64,000 nucleotides of DNA from Omphalotus guepiniiformis (taxonomy: Eukaryota; Basidiomycota; Agaricomycetes; Agaricales; Omphalotaceae), in contig JAQOOI010000062.1 in assembly GCA_028554645.1 (NCBI GenBank), forward strand, positions 908,346 through 972,345, read 5' to 3'. Below the pieces are notes generated by a model. That model saw only the letters and a list, made by a program, of their open reading frames with translations, was not told the DNA's origin and searched no databases. Both the position numbers and the translations under genes were made by a program. This document shows, piece by piece, positions 16,057 to 28,213 of the stretch (positions are counted from its first letter, which is position 1; each line of letters starts with the position of its first letter).

Positions 16057-18111
16057 TTACCACCGTAGATTTTCCAATGCTTGAGCATCATTCTTTTCCT
16101 CGATATCGCTGTCCACAGTATATATAAGTGAAACTGCTTGCTCAGACCTAGGAGTAATGTGGAATTTGAAGCCCTTCGGACGGCTGATAAGACCAGGAGT
16201 CCACTCATTTTTCACCTGAATGTCTTTCCCAGATTCATCCTTTGCTCTTGAGATGTTGAAAACCGAGAGAATCAAGGCGATGTGCATGAAAATGTTCATG
16301 TTCGCCATTTCTTTCCCGGGACATATCCTGAGCGAAATATCACCAAACGAATTACACGACAATAGGCCGACCTACCTGCGTCCAAAACCAAACATGACGT
16401 CTGTGGCTGGCTCAGGCTCGCGCCCATCTACACCAAGAAAGCGTTCTGGGATGAACTCTCCTGGTTTGTGATGGACTCTGGAGTCGAGCGTCATTTTCTT
16501 CAAGTTACACATTACGATGGATCCCTACTAAAGGTGTTCAAAAGACCATTGGCAAGCAGTGAACAAAATTACCTTAGGGAGATGATATCCCCGATACGTG
16601 TCGTCTTGAGAAAGTACATGTGGGACCCCCATGCTGAGGACAGGGTTCCATCGCAATGCTTCATTGACTATCGCATTAATATATGGAAGATTCGGACGGT
16701 CTTCGTACGTAGGAAGACGATCAGTCCCAACTACGCGATCCTAAAGGCAATGAACGAATGTTAGGATTGACACCCAAAGAACGAAAAAAGAGATATACCA
16801 GCTCCTCTTGTGCCTTCCGCTGGACCTCAGGATACATAATCATTGCAAGGACTAAACTGTAGTTTATGGACACTGTAGTATCGTTGCCGCCACCGTAGAT
16901 GGAAGCTGCAGCCCACTGGATGAGATTTTCCTCTTCGGGGGTTATTGGTTTCTCGGCTTCAAGTAGTTCCAAGGTCATGGACGGTTTTGCGGTACCCAAT
17001 GCCTGAATGCAAGCAGAATTTAGACTTTGGCCGGCACTGCGTGATTTAATTCAATGCCCGCGCACCATCTGTTGCTTGACGAAGGCATAAGGCTTGTTAA
17101 TGAGCGTCATAGTGTTCGAATAATAATGTTTGGCAATCTGATGATCCATGAATCGCATGTCGAGCAGAGGAAGCTGCATATTTACCTTTTTGAAATTACT
17201 CCCAGGAAAACCATTGGGAATGTAGCGTACTAGAAAATATGTAGTCATTCTTCCGCGTCGACTGAGACGGGGCCGGTTGGGCTTACGAATTGGAAGGACG
17301 TCGACCATCCAGGAGCCAGGTTTGAATGCAATCGAAGCCTCGCTTATAGTCTGATCAGCAAGTTGTACGAGAGGGTCTGTACCATTCGGATTGATTGTGT
17401 ATCCGTATGCGATCGACAAGATGATAGCACCAGTGGATCTTGTGAGCAAAATCAGATCTGAGTCCTGTTCAAATCATGTTTTCGTACCTCCGGAGGTGTT
17501 CGTTGAGCTTCTCTGGTTCCTTCAGCGTTCGCCAGAGAAAACGTCGTACCTCTGTCTCAGCCATGTGGTGAAACTTACGCAGGGCTTCACGAGTGCCGAT
17601 AGTTTGGTGGAGATGCTTGCGAATTTGCCTGAATCGATCGCCATTGTGGGTCATCGCGAGAGAGTTCTGCCATCCGCACCTACAACAAGATAATAAGCGA
17701 TTAAAAGATACGAGAAATTCGCTTCACCAACATTTCGCCACCAAATACAGAAGAAAACCGGTCAGAGTAAAGGGACGAGCGTTTGTCCAACAAGTCGGCA
17801 GCACACTGGACGTCGTTGATGATGATAATATGTTGTCCGAACATCGATACAGAACTAATGGGTCCTACGGTGTCGATAAGGCATCAGCACAATGGTCAAT
17901 TTCAGAACGGTTGCTTACCATAGAGGTCATGATGTTTAGCCCAATGGATCCACTCATACACCCCTTCCTCAGGCAAGTCTAAGAGATTGCCAATCAGGGG
18001 CTTTCGGGGAGGACCTGGGGGTAAAGAACGTGAGGTCCAAGACTCAAGAACGAGCTTCAAGACAAGAAGAACAGAACAGGAAAAAAGAGCGTATACAAGT
18101 AAGATGGGCAT
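16057..18111 (-). CDS. Cytochrome P450 monooxygenase (OrdA-like, microsomal)
   Basis: A membrane-anchored haem-thiolate monooxygenase; the substrate cannot be inferred. The N-terminus is a signal-anchor (LLVYALFSCSVLLVLKLVL) followed by the proline hinge LPPGPPRKPLIGNLLDLP at about 18010. Further along are an I-helix motif GGGNDTTVS near 16880, ExxR in NEALRWNP near 16660, PERF in FIPERFLG near 16440, and the haem loop FGFGRR|ICPGKEMAN, split by an intron at about 16330-16380, with Cys as axial ligand. Roughly ten exons give a protein near 510 residues. The best match by recall is the large Agaricomycete group annotated as O-methylsterigmatocystin oxidoreductase-like. No biosynthetic genes adjoin it, so a role in a metabolite cluster is not supported. 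Confidence 0.93.
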
Positions 18112-20150
18112 CTCCCTGATACTCGGAGGTGATGATACTAGCTTTTAAGCCAGGGATTAGTGATGTTTTATTGTCTATTAAGAAACGTTACTGGTAATAG
18201 AGAAAACCTTCACATCAAGGAGGTGGGTAAGCTGCCGACTTCTTACACAAAGGTAGGGTCGATTAACGCTTCAATGTTCTCCGTGGGGGCCATCAAAAGA
18301 AGCAAGGTATGTTCAAATCAGAAAAGAGTTGAAACTTGGATATCCGGGCCCATAACAACCCCGCTAACCTCCTTCGTTATTACAGTCACAGAGCAGGTAT
18401 CATGCATCTAAGAGCATAAGTTCCGGTGCGCGAAATTCGACCTCGAGGGAGGAAAAAACAAATTATGGCCGGAGATGTAAGGAGGTAAGTCTTCTTTTGA
18501 CGCGAATAAGGTGTCTAAATCCGAGGTCCCCCGATAACAATTGAGACTGAGAACATCTTGATATGCGGGGCAAAGCCGGAGAGGGTGGAACGCCTCCAAT
18601 TGACCCTCGGAAGTGGAGTTCACTTCCAGATAGGTTCCTGAAGATTAATTGCAGTCCCCTGCGATATACATATACGCAATCTAAATGTGCTCAATGCTAT
18701 GATGAACATGTACGTAGCTGGAACATGACACACCTCGGGATGATATATTTGATAGAACATAAAAAGCGCCAGTTTTTTCAGCCTTCTTCGCACCAGCGCA
18801 TGAAGTGTACCTGGAATGTCAGCAATGCCATTCAAGGCAATAATGGCCCTGTAGATTGTTTTCACTGCTTCAATGCTGATACCAAATGGAAGAGATGGCT
18901 TTCTATTGGCTGTCCTTGTATGCGGAAGTGCGGAAACTGCAGACTGAGTGCAGACAGAGAGGAATACCAGGAAAAGGTCAGTAGACACGTGAATTGATGA
19001 GCCAATAATCTGGTCTATTGATACCTGTTTTGTGCATTTACTTGTTCTACTCTATCTTCAGTCACTGTTAACGTATTCGCGCTCAAGAATTTCAAAGATT
19101 TCAAAAGATGTTTGAACAGATTACGCTGAAGTGGCTGAAAGTTGTCACAATTCGCTTGACCCTAGCTGAGCATAGAGACTTTTCTGCTCTGGTCAAATGC
19201 AATTGTTAAACGCGCGAGTCAAGCGTCTAGGCATCCTCTCGAGCAGGAAACGATTTCGTATACATATTGCGAAGGGCTCTCTACAAAGAAGTGTAGTAAG
19301 ATTTCAAGTCCTTACGACACTTCCTGTCTTCGACCCCTTCACTTCCATTTCACAGGTGACATACCATCGATTTACAGCATGACATTCATAATATTCTCTG
19401 GGAGATCTTGATAGACAAGAGTATGTGTTGCTCTAGGCCATGAAAGTTGTCTCGTTCTCCTCCACGTGCGCCTACTTCTAGCCTCAGGAAGGACAACTCA
19501 TTACAGACCTTCGAGCTGTTGTGTTTGTTGGCGCCGTTCGAATCGTACTAGATCAGAAAATGGCACACACCGTGAACACGATCCGTCATTCCGCTCATGC
19601 ACAAATTAGCTGCTCGCCGAATTTCTTCGATCCATATCGTATGTGATCTTCAGAGTCGCTGGAACTCCGAGGTTAATGCACATGGTTGCACTGTGGAATT
19701 TTGGTGGCTTTGTATGGACTTTTGACAAATCTATCGGCTTCCTTTCATGTTGATTTCCTTTCAGTCGTCCAGTCCCATTGTCTTATTCCTTGTTACAGAA
19801 GCTCAGGGCATTGGGGAAGTCTCATCTACTTCTTCGGTTGGAGTCCTTTAATTTGTTGGTGGGACACCCCTCCTTTCGCGAGCTCAGAAATCATCCTCCA
19901 TCCAGGGTTCATGAGAATTTACAGTCGGTTATAGGCGTCGTTAACACATCAGAAGCACGACGTTTGAAGATGATACAACGGTAATAATATCTCCGTCGAT
20001 TGTAATACCAAAAAGCGTCTATAGCGCTACTGATTCCGCATTTAAGTACGTCTGTCATATTCAAACTCTTCCTTGACTGTATTTAATCCCGTCCTACAGT
20101 CTAGCGTCGCGGTGTCAGCTTTGCCAACCTTTCCTACCTACGCAAGTCAA
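18112..20150. other. Intergenic, about 2 kb, no supported gene
   Basis: This stretch lies between the P450 start (minus strand) and the DUF6534-type gene start (plus strand), so it holds two divergent promoters. Short open frames exist at 18563-18997 (+) and 18620-18988 (-). The latter begins with a hydrophobic signal-peptide-like stretch but lacks an ATG, and neither resembles a known family. No repeat or transposon terminus was seen. Confidence 0.4.
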
Positions 20151-21607
20151 ATGAGCGATTCAGCTTCCGCTGCAGGTGCTGCTACAGCCCTCCCTGCACT
20201 CGATAATACAGTACGTCTGGATTGTAGTGACGGTTACCATGTTTGTACTAAAAGAATACAGATGGGTGTTCTCTATCTTAGCGCTTTGTAAGTAGTTGTA
20301 ACGTTTCAAAGAGAGGCTCTTCATGGATGACGCCACCATATGCAGGCTCACGATGGGCTTGTGGGGTGCTGGTACAGTGCAGCTCGCGTACTATTTCGAG
20401 GTGAGATTCCTATAATTCCTTCTAGGCGGTTTTAACTTTGACTCACTGATTTTCGAGGCATTCTTTGCCACTGATCCTTGGTGGCTTCAAACGATTGTCT
20501 TCACGACATGGCTGGCTGACACAGCTGGGCAAGCGCTAATCAGCCAGCTATGTTACACGTACCTGATCACGAACTATGCCAATCCAGCATTCCTCAGTGT
20601 CCTACAACCGTAAGTAAACTTATTCATGAAAATTCATTGATTTCATTTGAAGACGCGTCTTTGCTAGGACCTTACTTCCGATCATGTTTGTTACAGGCGT
20701 CACCTCTACTCTCGCGCAAAGCTTCTTCGTAAGTAGGGCATACTTGTGTAAGCATACATCATGTAGTATGAACCTCATCGTAATTGATCTACTCCCGTAG
20801 TGAGCAAAAAGAATATCTTCGTCGGAGGCGGCCTATCACTTCTAGTCTCTGCTCTTTTTGTAAGCACGGTTGGTGCGTATCTACATCCATGTTCTCTTGT
20901 CACAAGCGTATTCATATTGTTATATTATAATAGTATTCTATGGAAGATCAGCACATTTCACCCAATTTGTTGAACTCGTTCCAGAGTATGATTTCATGCA
21001 CGGGCTGAACGTCCTGAGCATGGTTACAGACATTTCCATCTCAGCCACTCTTTGTGTCCTTCTTCGAGGGCAAAAGACGACATTTAGGAAGACTCAGAGC
21101 ATCATCAATCGGCTCATCTTGTTCACTCTCAACACAGGGATACTTTGCGCTCTTTGTGCCATCCTTACGCTCGTTTTCAACTTGGCCTTCCCGAACACAT
21201 TCCTTTATATGATTTTCTATATCATGGTTTGCAGAAGTATGTTCTCCGACGCCGAGTAATGATCCGTACTGACCTAGTTTTGTTTCTTGTTCCTACCTAG
21301 TCTATGTCAATTCTCTTCTAGCCTCGTAAGTATATAGTTGCTATTCATCCTTTGACAATCTTATTAATCAAGCGTACAGATTAAACTCCAGAAAGGCGTC
21401 TCAGCGGGATATGCAGTCGAACATTAACTCAATCTCACTCTCTCAACTGGAACGCAGCACATCGGACGTGCTTGTAGAGAGGGGATCTCGTGTTACTGAC
21501 ATGAAGGTAAGTTAGGCAGTGTCTGTGCTAGATCCTTGAGCTAACAATTTTGCTTTCTTCAGCATATGTCCGTCAATGTATCTCAAATCTCCGAAACTGC
21601 CTACTAA
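20151..21607 (+). CDS. Seven-helix membrane protein, DUF6534-type (Agaricomycete family)
   Basis: A member of a large, expanded basidiomycete family of multi-pass membrane proteins of unknown function. After a short Ala/Ser-rich N-terminus (MSDSASAAGAATALPALDN) the exons encode successive hydrophobic helices: YLSALLTMGLWGAGTVQLAYYF, then WWLQTIVFTTWLADTAGQ, the block with SQLCYTYLITNYANP, LLPIMFVTGVTSTLAQSFFV, ISATLCVLLRGQKTTFR and LILFTLNTGILCALCAILTLV. The motif around WLADTAGQ and the terminal DUF-like helix with NTG are what suggest the family to me. The C-terminal tail is hydrophilic (SINSISLSQLERSTSDVLVERG-like) and ends at TAY. It is split into about eight exons by roughly 50-nt introns. 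No function is proposed. Confidence 0.82.
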
Positions 21608-22734
21608 ATGGTCCGTAGGCCTCTTCCAACTATGTGGCGTTACATGTTTCGCACTTGAATTTGCTTCATCCGGAAATACTCCCTATACCAGTATCATATC
21701 AACTTCTCTTCAGCTACTTGTTAGGACAGCCTATTTCGTGGTTGGTTGATAATATGTAGGAAAGGCGCTGTTGTATGGTTTTCAACCATTTCTTGTGCAA
21801 TTACCAAAAAAATGTAAAGCAGTGATCTGTGTTGTAGCTATCAGGAAATTGAATGAAATTTGTTGAATATTCTGTCAGGGTAGGCCACTGCCCACTTATT
21901 CTCGGAGATCTGGCGGATATGGAGGGTTGATTTTTTTGTCAGAGCTTATGGCAATTAATTCAGCTCGACTGGGTGGCAAGTACTTACTGACAGTGACCCG
22001 TAAATGACAGTAATGACCTCTTGTCTGGCCGATTGTACCGTGCGACGACTCGTCGTGCTCCGCGGCCTATCAGCACAACCGTCTTACCGACGTAAATACT
22101 TACACGGTTGGACTGTCAGTTGCTTTATCGTTAGAAGATGATGTGACAAATGTACGAAAGTGCTTTACGAGACCCTTGAGCAACACAAACTCCATATGTA
22201 TCGAGTCGAGCGCGTATCATGGATGCGTACGAGTCATGTGGACTCGAGGGATTCCAATGTGCCATGGGAAAGGATTTCGACTCAGCGCGCGAGGTCAGGC
22301 TCTTCCTGGGTTATGGGCAGTGCGGGGGCAATAGGTGCTCAGGCCTCAGGGACTTATCTAAAGAGATATTCAGTGTCGGGACGGATGTTGTGGGGGTACA
22401 GGTTATCAAGCTTTTAAGTTGGGCCATTCGCCCACCATGTTCCGGGTAAAACCGACTTTCCCTATCTCATAATGGGCAATCAACGCGCGAACGTATCTCG
22501 GGGCCAGTATATGGAACAGGAAGGCATCGCAAACAGCTTGCAAGCAGCCTATCGGAGAGACATCGATATCCGAAGTAGAAATTGACAAGTCTTATGACCC
22601 CTGGCAATACGACTGGGTCAATATTTCAAGTGAAGATGCAAGCCTCAACGCGACATGTACATATGCATTTGATCATATTCATGGAGGTGAAATGCACTGA
22701 GACATGAATGAAGAATAGTAAACAACCCTCGCTC
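21608..22734. other. Intergenic, convergent 3' regions, no gene seen
   Basis: The DUF6534-type gene and uL14 converge here across 1.1 kb, so no promoter is needed. A frame open in several phases at 22140-22450 (+) has no recognisable content. I see no repeat or RNA gene. Confidence 0.4.
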
Positions 22735-23496
22735 TTAAACCACTGTGCCGGCATTAGACGCAATACGCGGCCACAAATCAGCCTAAGTAGTAGTAGTGAG
22801 AAGAACACTCGAAGGTACAAGTCACAAGAAATGAACGTACACACTCCTTTGCTACTGGGCCTGTAATCGCAGAGCCCTTCATCTCACCCTTGGGGTTGAC
22901 GATGACACCAGCGTTGTCCTGTGAGAAGGTAAGAATTGAACTGGAAATAATGATATCGGAGCCTACCTCAAAGTACAGGAAGACACCGTCCCTCCGTCTC
23001 CATGCCTTGCGTTGACGCACAACGATAGCGGGCATAGCTAGAGAAAGATTGATATATTAGCTACTCGAGATCACGATTGTGCGAAAGACCCAATTGACTC
23101 ACTCTTTTTTCTCAACTCTGGCTTTCCTTTCTTCACAGATGCAACGACCATGTCACCGACACCAGCGTCGGGAAGACGATTGAGGTGAGCACCGAAACCA
23201 TATGGCTCGATGACGAATAGAGATTTTGCGCCCGAGTTATCAGCACAGTTGAGCACTGCACCCACGGGAAGACCAAGAGTAAGTCTGAATTTTGTTCCGG
23301 ATGCAGGGGCTTTTGACGAGGTGCGTTCGTTAGATCAACGAGGACGAAAGCGGCGCGATAACGAGGAAGGCAGTTGAAAGCGCATATACGGCGTGAATTA
23401 GGGAGGAATAGGAAGAATAAAGGATGATACAGAGAGATCTAAGTCAGTACACGAAACAGAAAAAGCAGAAGGCTGGTGCGCACAGGGTTTGGACAT
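22735..23496 (-). CDS. RPL23: 60S ribosomal protein uL14 (L23)
   Basis: Component of the large cytosolic ribosomal subunit near the inter-subunit bridge. The spliced product is 138 residues: [20 protein letters not shown], then [73 protein letters not shown], and [15 protein letters not shown]. It matches eukaryotic uL14 end to end. Exons on the minus strand: 23496-23484 (13 nt only), 23309-23103, 23037-22967, 22918-22841, 22782-22735. The tiny first exon followed by a 174-nt intron is typical of fungal ribosomal-protein genes, where the 5' intron often has a regulatory role. The start is fixed by the MSK context and the splice frame. Confidence 0.96.
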
Positions 23497-24042
23497 TTTG
23501 AGGAGGACGGTCTTGAAGAGCTTCGGAGGTCTGGCGGATTTTTGCCCGACTGAGCTGTGACACAGAAACAAAGTTTGGTGCCGGGATCCGGCAGCGCATT
23601 ATCTGTACAGTTATTCGGGAAATGCCGTGCGTTCTTGGACGCTGCTACACTAAGTATGTAGTATGAACGGAACGTACTTACTTATAAGTCTCCGAAGGCT
23701 TCTAGTAATGACGGAAATGATATTACGCCCGGTCTGACTTAATTGTTGTCCCAGTTCAACAATACCCTGCCAGCAATTCGTCTTCGCGCTCAAGAGTCGA
23801 GTGCGTGCACCTTTTGATACTGATATCTGCAGAAATTCAGCTGCGCATGTCGAAATCTCATTGACCACAAGTGTGAGGGTGTAAAGACTTTTGAGGGTTC
23901 GGCATAGTGGTCCGATGGTATCATGCATGTACTCATTACAGAATGGTACTGTGCATGGGGACAACATGGGGATAATAAGCGCATATCTGATTCCTGAACC
24001 ACCACCTCGTCTGAACTTACGCAGCAGTGATTTTGTCGCAGG
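23497..24042. promoter_or_regulatory. Divergent promoter region of RPL23 and the HIT-family gene
   Basis: These 546 bp lie between two outward-facing start codons and must serve both genes. Apparent open frames on both strands across 23650-24330 are shadows with no family resemblance. No TATA box was identified. Confidence 0.4.
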
Positions 24043-24785
24043 ATGGTTGCAAATAAAGATCCTTCGTAAGGACCATCGCAGTGATAGGATGTGGATCTGG
24101 CTGCTCATGTTTTTCATAGCTGCTTGTTCTGTGGTATTGTGGAAGGTGAGCGATAACGATATCCGTGCTTCATCACCTTCTAAACACTCTCGTTGCAGGT
24201 GCTGTCCCTTGTCACAAGGTGTACGAGACAGAATACAGGTACTGCTCATCATAACTTTGTCAATCGAGTCTATCTCAGAATGTCGAAGTTTCGCGTTTCT
24301 TGACATCATGCCGACGTCCGAAGGCCACACTCAAGTCATACCCAAATGTATGTACTGTGCTGTATAGTGGTGAACGGATACTTAGATTCATCCTAGACCA
24401 TGCGAAGACTCTTGGCGACCTGCCCGACGAATATCTGCGAGACATTGGGCCCATCATAAAGAAGATTGCTTTGGCTACAGGTGTTGAGGATTACAATATT
24501 GTTCAGGTAAGAGTCACGGATTGATGGAAGAATTATGGTCATTCACCGGTGTTCTAGAACAACGGAAAACTAGCTTTTCAGGTAAGGATCTCCTTCAAAC
24601 CCTACTTGCAGTATTATATTCATGCAATGTGACTGCAGCACGTCGGCCATGTTCACTTCCATGTGGTCCCAAAACCCAACGAGACCGAAGGCCTGGTATT
24701 GACTCTTGGACAAAACTGGCCGCAGAAGGAGGTCGGGAACGAGGTGTTGGCTGCTACTTGCGAAAAGATGAAGCAACGGCTCTGA
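24043..24785 (+). CDS. HNT1: HIT-family nucleotide hydrolase (HINT/Hnt1-like)
   Basis: Histidine-triad proteins hydrolyse purine nucleoside phosphoramidates such as AMP-lysine. The spliced product is 142 residues: MVANKDPSCLFCGIVEG, AVPCHKVYETEYSFAFLDI, PTSEGHTQVIPKYHAKTLGD, then DYNIVQNNGKLAFQ and the triad HVGHVHFHVVPKPNE, with a C-terminal extension ending KMKQRL. The His-x-His-x-His triad and the CxxC of the HINT branch are both present. Exons: 24043-24065, 24120-24145, 24199-24238, 24289-24347, 24397-24506, 24558-24581, 24639-24785. All junctions keep frame, and total length is exactly 143 codons including stop. Seven exons, three of them under 30 nt, explain why no long open frame marks this gene. 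Confidence 0.92.
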
Positions 24786-25750
24786 CGCTGCACTTGGTCT
24801 GTATTTAATATTGCGTTCGCTCACTTGACTTTGACTGATGAGAACATAGCTTATTACTGTAGGTCTTGGAGATCATAAGCTCTGTGCGCACATTTCAGAG
24901 TGTAGTCGACGATCTTTCCCTTCAAGCAATTCATTTTCGTGGGTACTGGTGCTCTAAATGTGTGCTCCTGTGTTTCTCTTATCGATAGAACCTCAATTCA
25001 TTAGCTATGCTTCACCTACAACGTGCGCTGATCCATTCATTGAATTGTTTTCGATGCCGCTGCCCCGGGTGAATTGAGAAAAGAGGACCCCAGATGAAAG
25101 CATGAAAAGAGAGTACTTCAAATCGGCTGAAGCCGCCGATTCTTCTTCGACGTTATACTGCTTCGTCCGAACTTCGACTTTATGAGGCCTGTCGGAGAAT
25201 GCAGGATGATCATTAGCTCTAAGTAAGCGTTTGCCAGATCAGGTCGTCTTCTATGTAATCTCAACCCATCACTTCATTACTACAGGTTACTGTCGCAACT
25301 GCCGTCTGTCCCAAGTACTAAACTGGAGGAGGATCAGTACACCGAACGAATTTGAAAGACGCCACCATTCGTCGTCGTCGAGGTGTATGACGATCTAGGG
25401 TTCACGCTCTCTTCCGGGGTCCTGTGAAGAGTTGATAAGCTGCGCATATAATTGGAAAGATCTAAATACCTGGAACCTTCGCACAATTGTGAAAGGAATG
25501 ACCAAGAACCCTTGTCTGGGTGCAGATGACCAGGGATGCAATAGAATTAGGTTGTCAGATGCGCTAACCCGGTTGTCATCTGATGCACCAGAGACCGTTA
25601 TTGGGGCATGCAACGGCTGCCTGGACACAGTGGTGGTGACATTTGCAAGGAATAACAATGATCACGACTCTGGATAACAGTGGACGCTGAAGAGTAGCTG
25701 TAAGTGGAGCCAATGGGAGGGAAGGTATTGTCATCTTACCCCACATCACA
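24786..25750. other. Intergenic upstream of catalase, no gene seen
   Basis: About 1 kb between the HIT gene stop and the catalase promoter elements. Open frames at 25395-25677 appear on both strands in overlapping phases and carry no recognisable motif. This probably contains distal catalase regulatory sequence. Confidence 0.4.
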
Positions 25751-25778
25751 TGACGTAGTGGGTCTACCCACTATAAAG
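25751..25778 (+). promoter_or_regulatory. Catalase core promoter: CRE-like site, inverted repeat and TATA box
   Basis: Three elements are packed into 28 bp. TGACGTAG at 25751-25758 resembles an ATF/CREB site. TAGTGGGT-CT-ACCCACTA at 25756-25773 is a perfect 8-bp inverted repeat with a 2-bp centre. TATAAAG at 25772-25778 is a good TATA box, 56 bp before the catalase ATG. The inverted repeat overlaps both neighbours. ATF-type factors control catalase under stress in fission yeast; their action here is inference. Confidence 0.6.
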
Positions 25779-25833
25779 TTGGTCATCTCTAGGTCCGTCC
25801 CATTTGCTTCTTGCATTCTTACCTTCATCTATC

Positions 25834-27909
25834 ATGCCTTCCAAACAAGTGTTCAACAACAAAGACGGCGCGACCTACACCACTTCCAGCGGTGCGCCAG
25901 TTTCTGAGCCCTATGCATTCCAGAGGGCTGGTGTCAATGGTCCTCTTCTCCTCCAAGGTATGTCATTCATATTTGAGGCTTCAAATTGATCATGATCGGT
26001 ACTGATAGTGTATTTGAACTAGACTTCCATCATATCGACCTCCTAGCTCACTTTGATCGCGAGCGTATACCTGAACGTGTCGTGAGTACATCTCAAATTT
26101 CTAGTCGCCACAAGCTCAGCGGCTCTGTGACAGGTTCACGCCAAAGGTGCAGGTGCTCATGGCTACTTCGAAGTCACCCATGATATGAGCGACCTTACGG
26201 ACAACCCTCTTCTCAAGTCGGTTGGGAAGAAGGTCAGAGCTACTGCTAGGTTCTCTACTGTTGGCGGCGAGTCTGGATCAGCAGATACCGCGCGTGACCC
26301 GCGAGGGTTCGCCATCAAGCTCAAGACTGATGAGGGTAACTGGGATTGGGTGTTCAACAACACCCCAGTATTCTTCATCAGAGATGCTACCAAATTCCCG
26401 CACTTCATTCACACTCAAAAGAGAGATCCGCAGACGCATTTGAAAGATGCTGACATGTTCTGGGTAAGCAGTGGAGCATACTAGTTCAAAGTCATGTCTG
26501 ATTCGAGTGTGATTAGGACTACCTCAGTCAAAACCCCGAGTCGATCCACCAAATCATGATCCTCTTCTCAGACCGTGGAACACCTGACGGGTATCACCAA
26601 ATGCACGGATACTCGGGTCACACTTTTAAGTGGTGCAAGGCTGATGGTTCATTTGTGTACACCCAGTTGCATGTCCGTGCTGATGGAGGATTCAAGGTGC
26701 GAGACCTCTCTCGAGCGTTGTCGACCGATCTGACGGTATCTTAGACATTGAATAACGCCAAAGCCGGAGAACTTGCTGGCTCAAATCCAGACTACGGTAT
26801 TGAGAGCTTGTTTGAGACAATCGAGGCGGGCAAATTCCCGTCGTGGACAGTCTACGTTGTAAGTCTAAGAGTATCTGGAAACTAGCTCACACTTATCTAT
26901 ACTTCACATAGCAAACCATGACACCGGAGCAAGCTGAGAAATTCCGCTACAACATTCTTGATCTCACTAAGGTTTGGCCCCATGCCGAATTCCCGCTCCG
27001 CCCGGTTGGAAAGTTTGTCCTTAATGAAAATATCCAAAACTATTTCGCCGAAATTGAACAAGTGAGTGTCTGGAGTATTTGCCGCGATCTCTTTGTTCTA
27101 ATTTAGTCGTCGAACAAGCGGCCTTCTCTCCTTCACATCTAGTACCATACATTGAGGCCTCTGCAGACCCCGTTCTTCAATCACGTTTGTTCTCATACCC
27201 TGACACACACAGGTATAATTTTCAATTATATTCGTCAGTGTAGAAAACTGACTCTTACCCAACAGACACCGTCTTGGCGTCAATTACCAGCAACTGCCTG
27301 TCAATGCACCGATTGTTCCCATTGCTAACTTCCAAAGAGACGGCTGGGGCACTTACGTTTCCCAGGGAGCGCGACCCAATTACCAAAGCTCTATTGCACC
27401 TCTCAGCTACAAGGGTGCTAAAGGGACTCTAGAAGGTGGTGCTCGCGACCACGAGAGGACGTCGAAGCATGAGAACTTCATTGGTGCCTCGTACAGGGAT
27501 CTAAGTGAAATCACTGAGCGTAAGAAAAGTTTCTCATGCCGGTAAATCGGATAAGGCTGATGGGGTTTTTAGTCGACTTCGAGCAACCTCGTGCCTTGTG
27601 GTCGAAGGTGTGGAACGATGAGCAACGTGAGGCGTATGTTCAGAACGTGGCTGCCCACTTCAGCGGTGTCAAGAGTCCTGAGGTCAGGGCCAGGCAACGT
27701 GAGTACAGTAGAGTTCAGCAGAGGGTAGCTGTCAACTGACTTATTTTGATACTATAGTTTCCGTCTGGGCTGCAGTTGACCAGGGTCTTTCTGACCGGAT
27801 TGCCAAAGCTGTTGGCGCGCCGACTGTGAAGCCTCTGCCAGTGAAGTCGGCAGCTGAGGCTGTCAAGTTTAGAGCTAACATTGGACTCGTGACTTCACTT
27901 AAGCTGTAG
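25834..27909 (+). CDS. Catalase (monofunctional, small-subunit clade)
   Basis: Haem enzyme that dismutates hydrogen peroxide. The product begins [20 protein letters not shown] and runs to about 500 residues, so it lacks the flavodoxin-like C-terminal domain of large-subunit catalases. Catalytic blocks: [20 protein letters not shown] (distal His), [19 protein letters not shown] (including the active-site Asn region [12 protein letters not shown]), and the proximal haem ligand block SYPDTHRHRLG then VNYQQLPVN (Tyr ligand and preceding Arg). The C-terminus VTSLKL shows no classical peroxisomal SKL, although SLKL-like endings might act weakly. About nine exons. One intron, near 27062-27117, cannot be removed in frame with standard GT-AG ends; see the findings. 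Confidence 0.95.
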
Positions 27910-28213
27910 ATTGGTTTGCAAAAGGCTTTCGGAACCCAGAATGTATTCAAGTCAGAGAATGTACGATTATCCTGTACATGTAGGATGTATTTTTGCTGTC
28001 ATACAAATGTCCAGATTGTACAATTGTCCCTGTATATTTCTTGGAAGAGTGATAATGTTGCCACAATCCCGGGACGCCATTGAGAAGTTTCACAAGAACT
28101 GAGATCTTATAGGAGCGATTGCTCTGAAGAGAATGAGCGGACAGTTCGGGCCGGGAGAGAAGCTTGTGTAAGCAGTAAATTCAGCAGGGGTAACTTTTGC
28201 TACCAACCTCGCA
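27910..28213. other. Intergenic: catalase 3' end and MTR4 promoter
   Basis: Only 304 bp separate the catalase stop from the MTR4 ATG on the same strand. No open frame, TATA box or recognisable site was seen. Confidence 0.5.

Noticed and set aside
16057..18111. P450 as part of a secondary-metabolite cluster
   Set aside because: Neighbours are BCS1 and a DUF6534-type protein; no synthase, transferase or transporter is nearby.
18563..18997. Overlapping open frames on both strands, one with a signal-peptide-like start
   Set aside because: The minus-strand frame lacks an ATG, the two frames shadow each other, and neither shows family motifs or a coherent splice pattern.
23650..24330. Long minus-strand open frame opposite the HIT gene
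   Set aside because: It lies antisense to confirmed HIT exons, has no recognisable content, and is best explained as a shadow.
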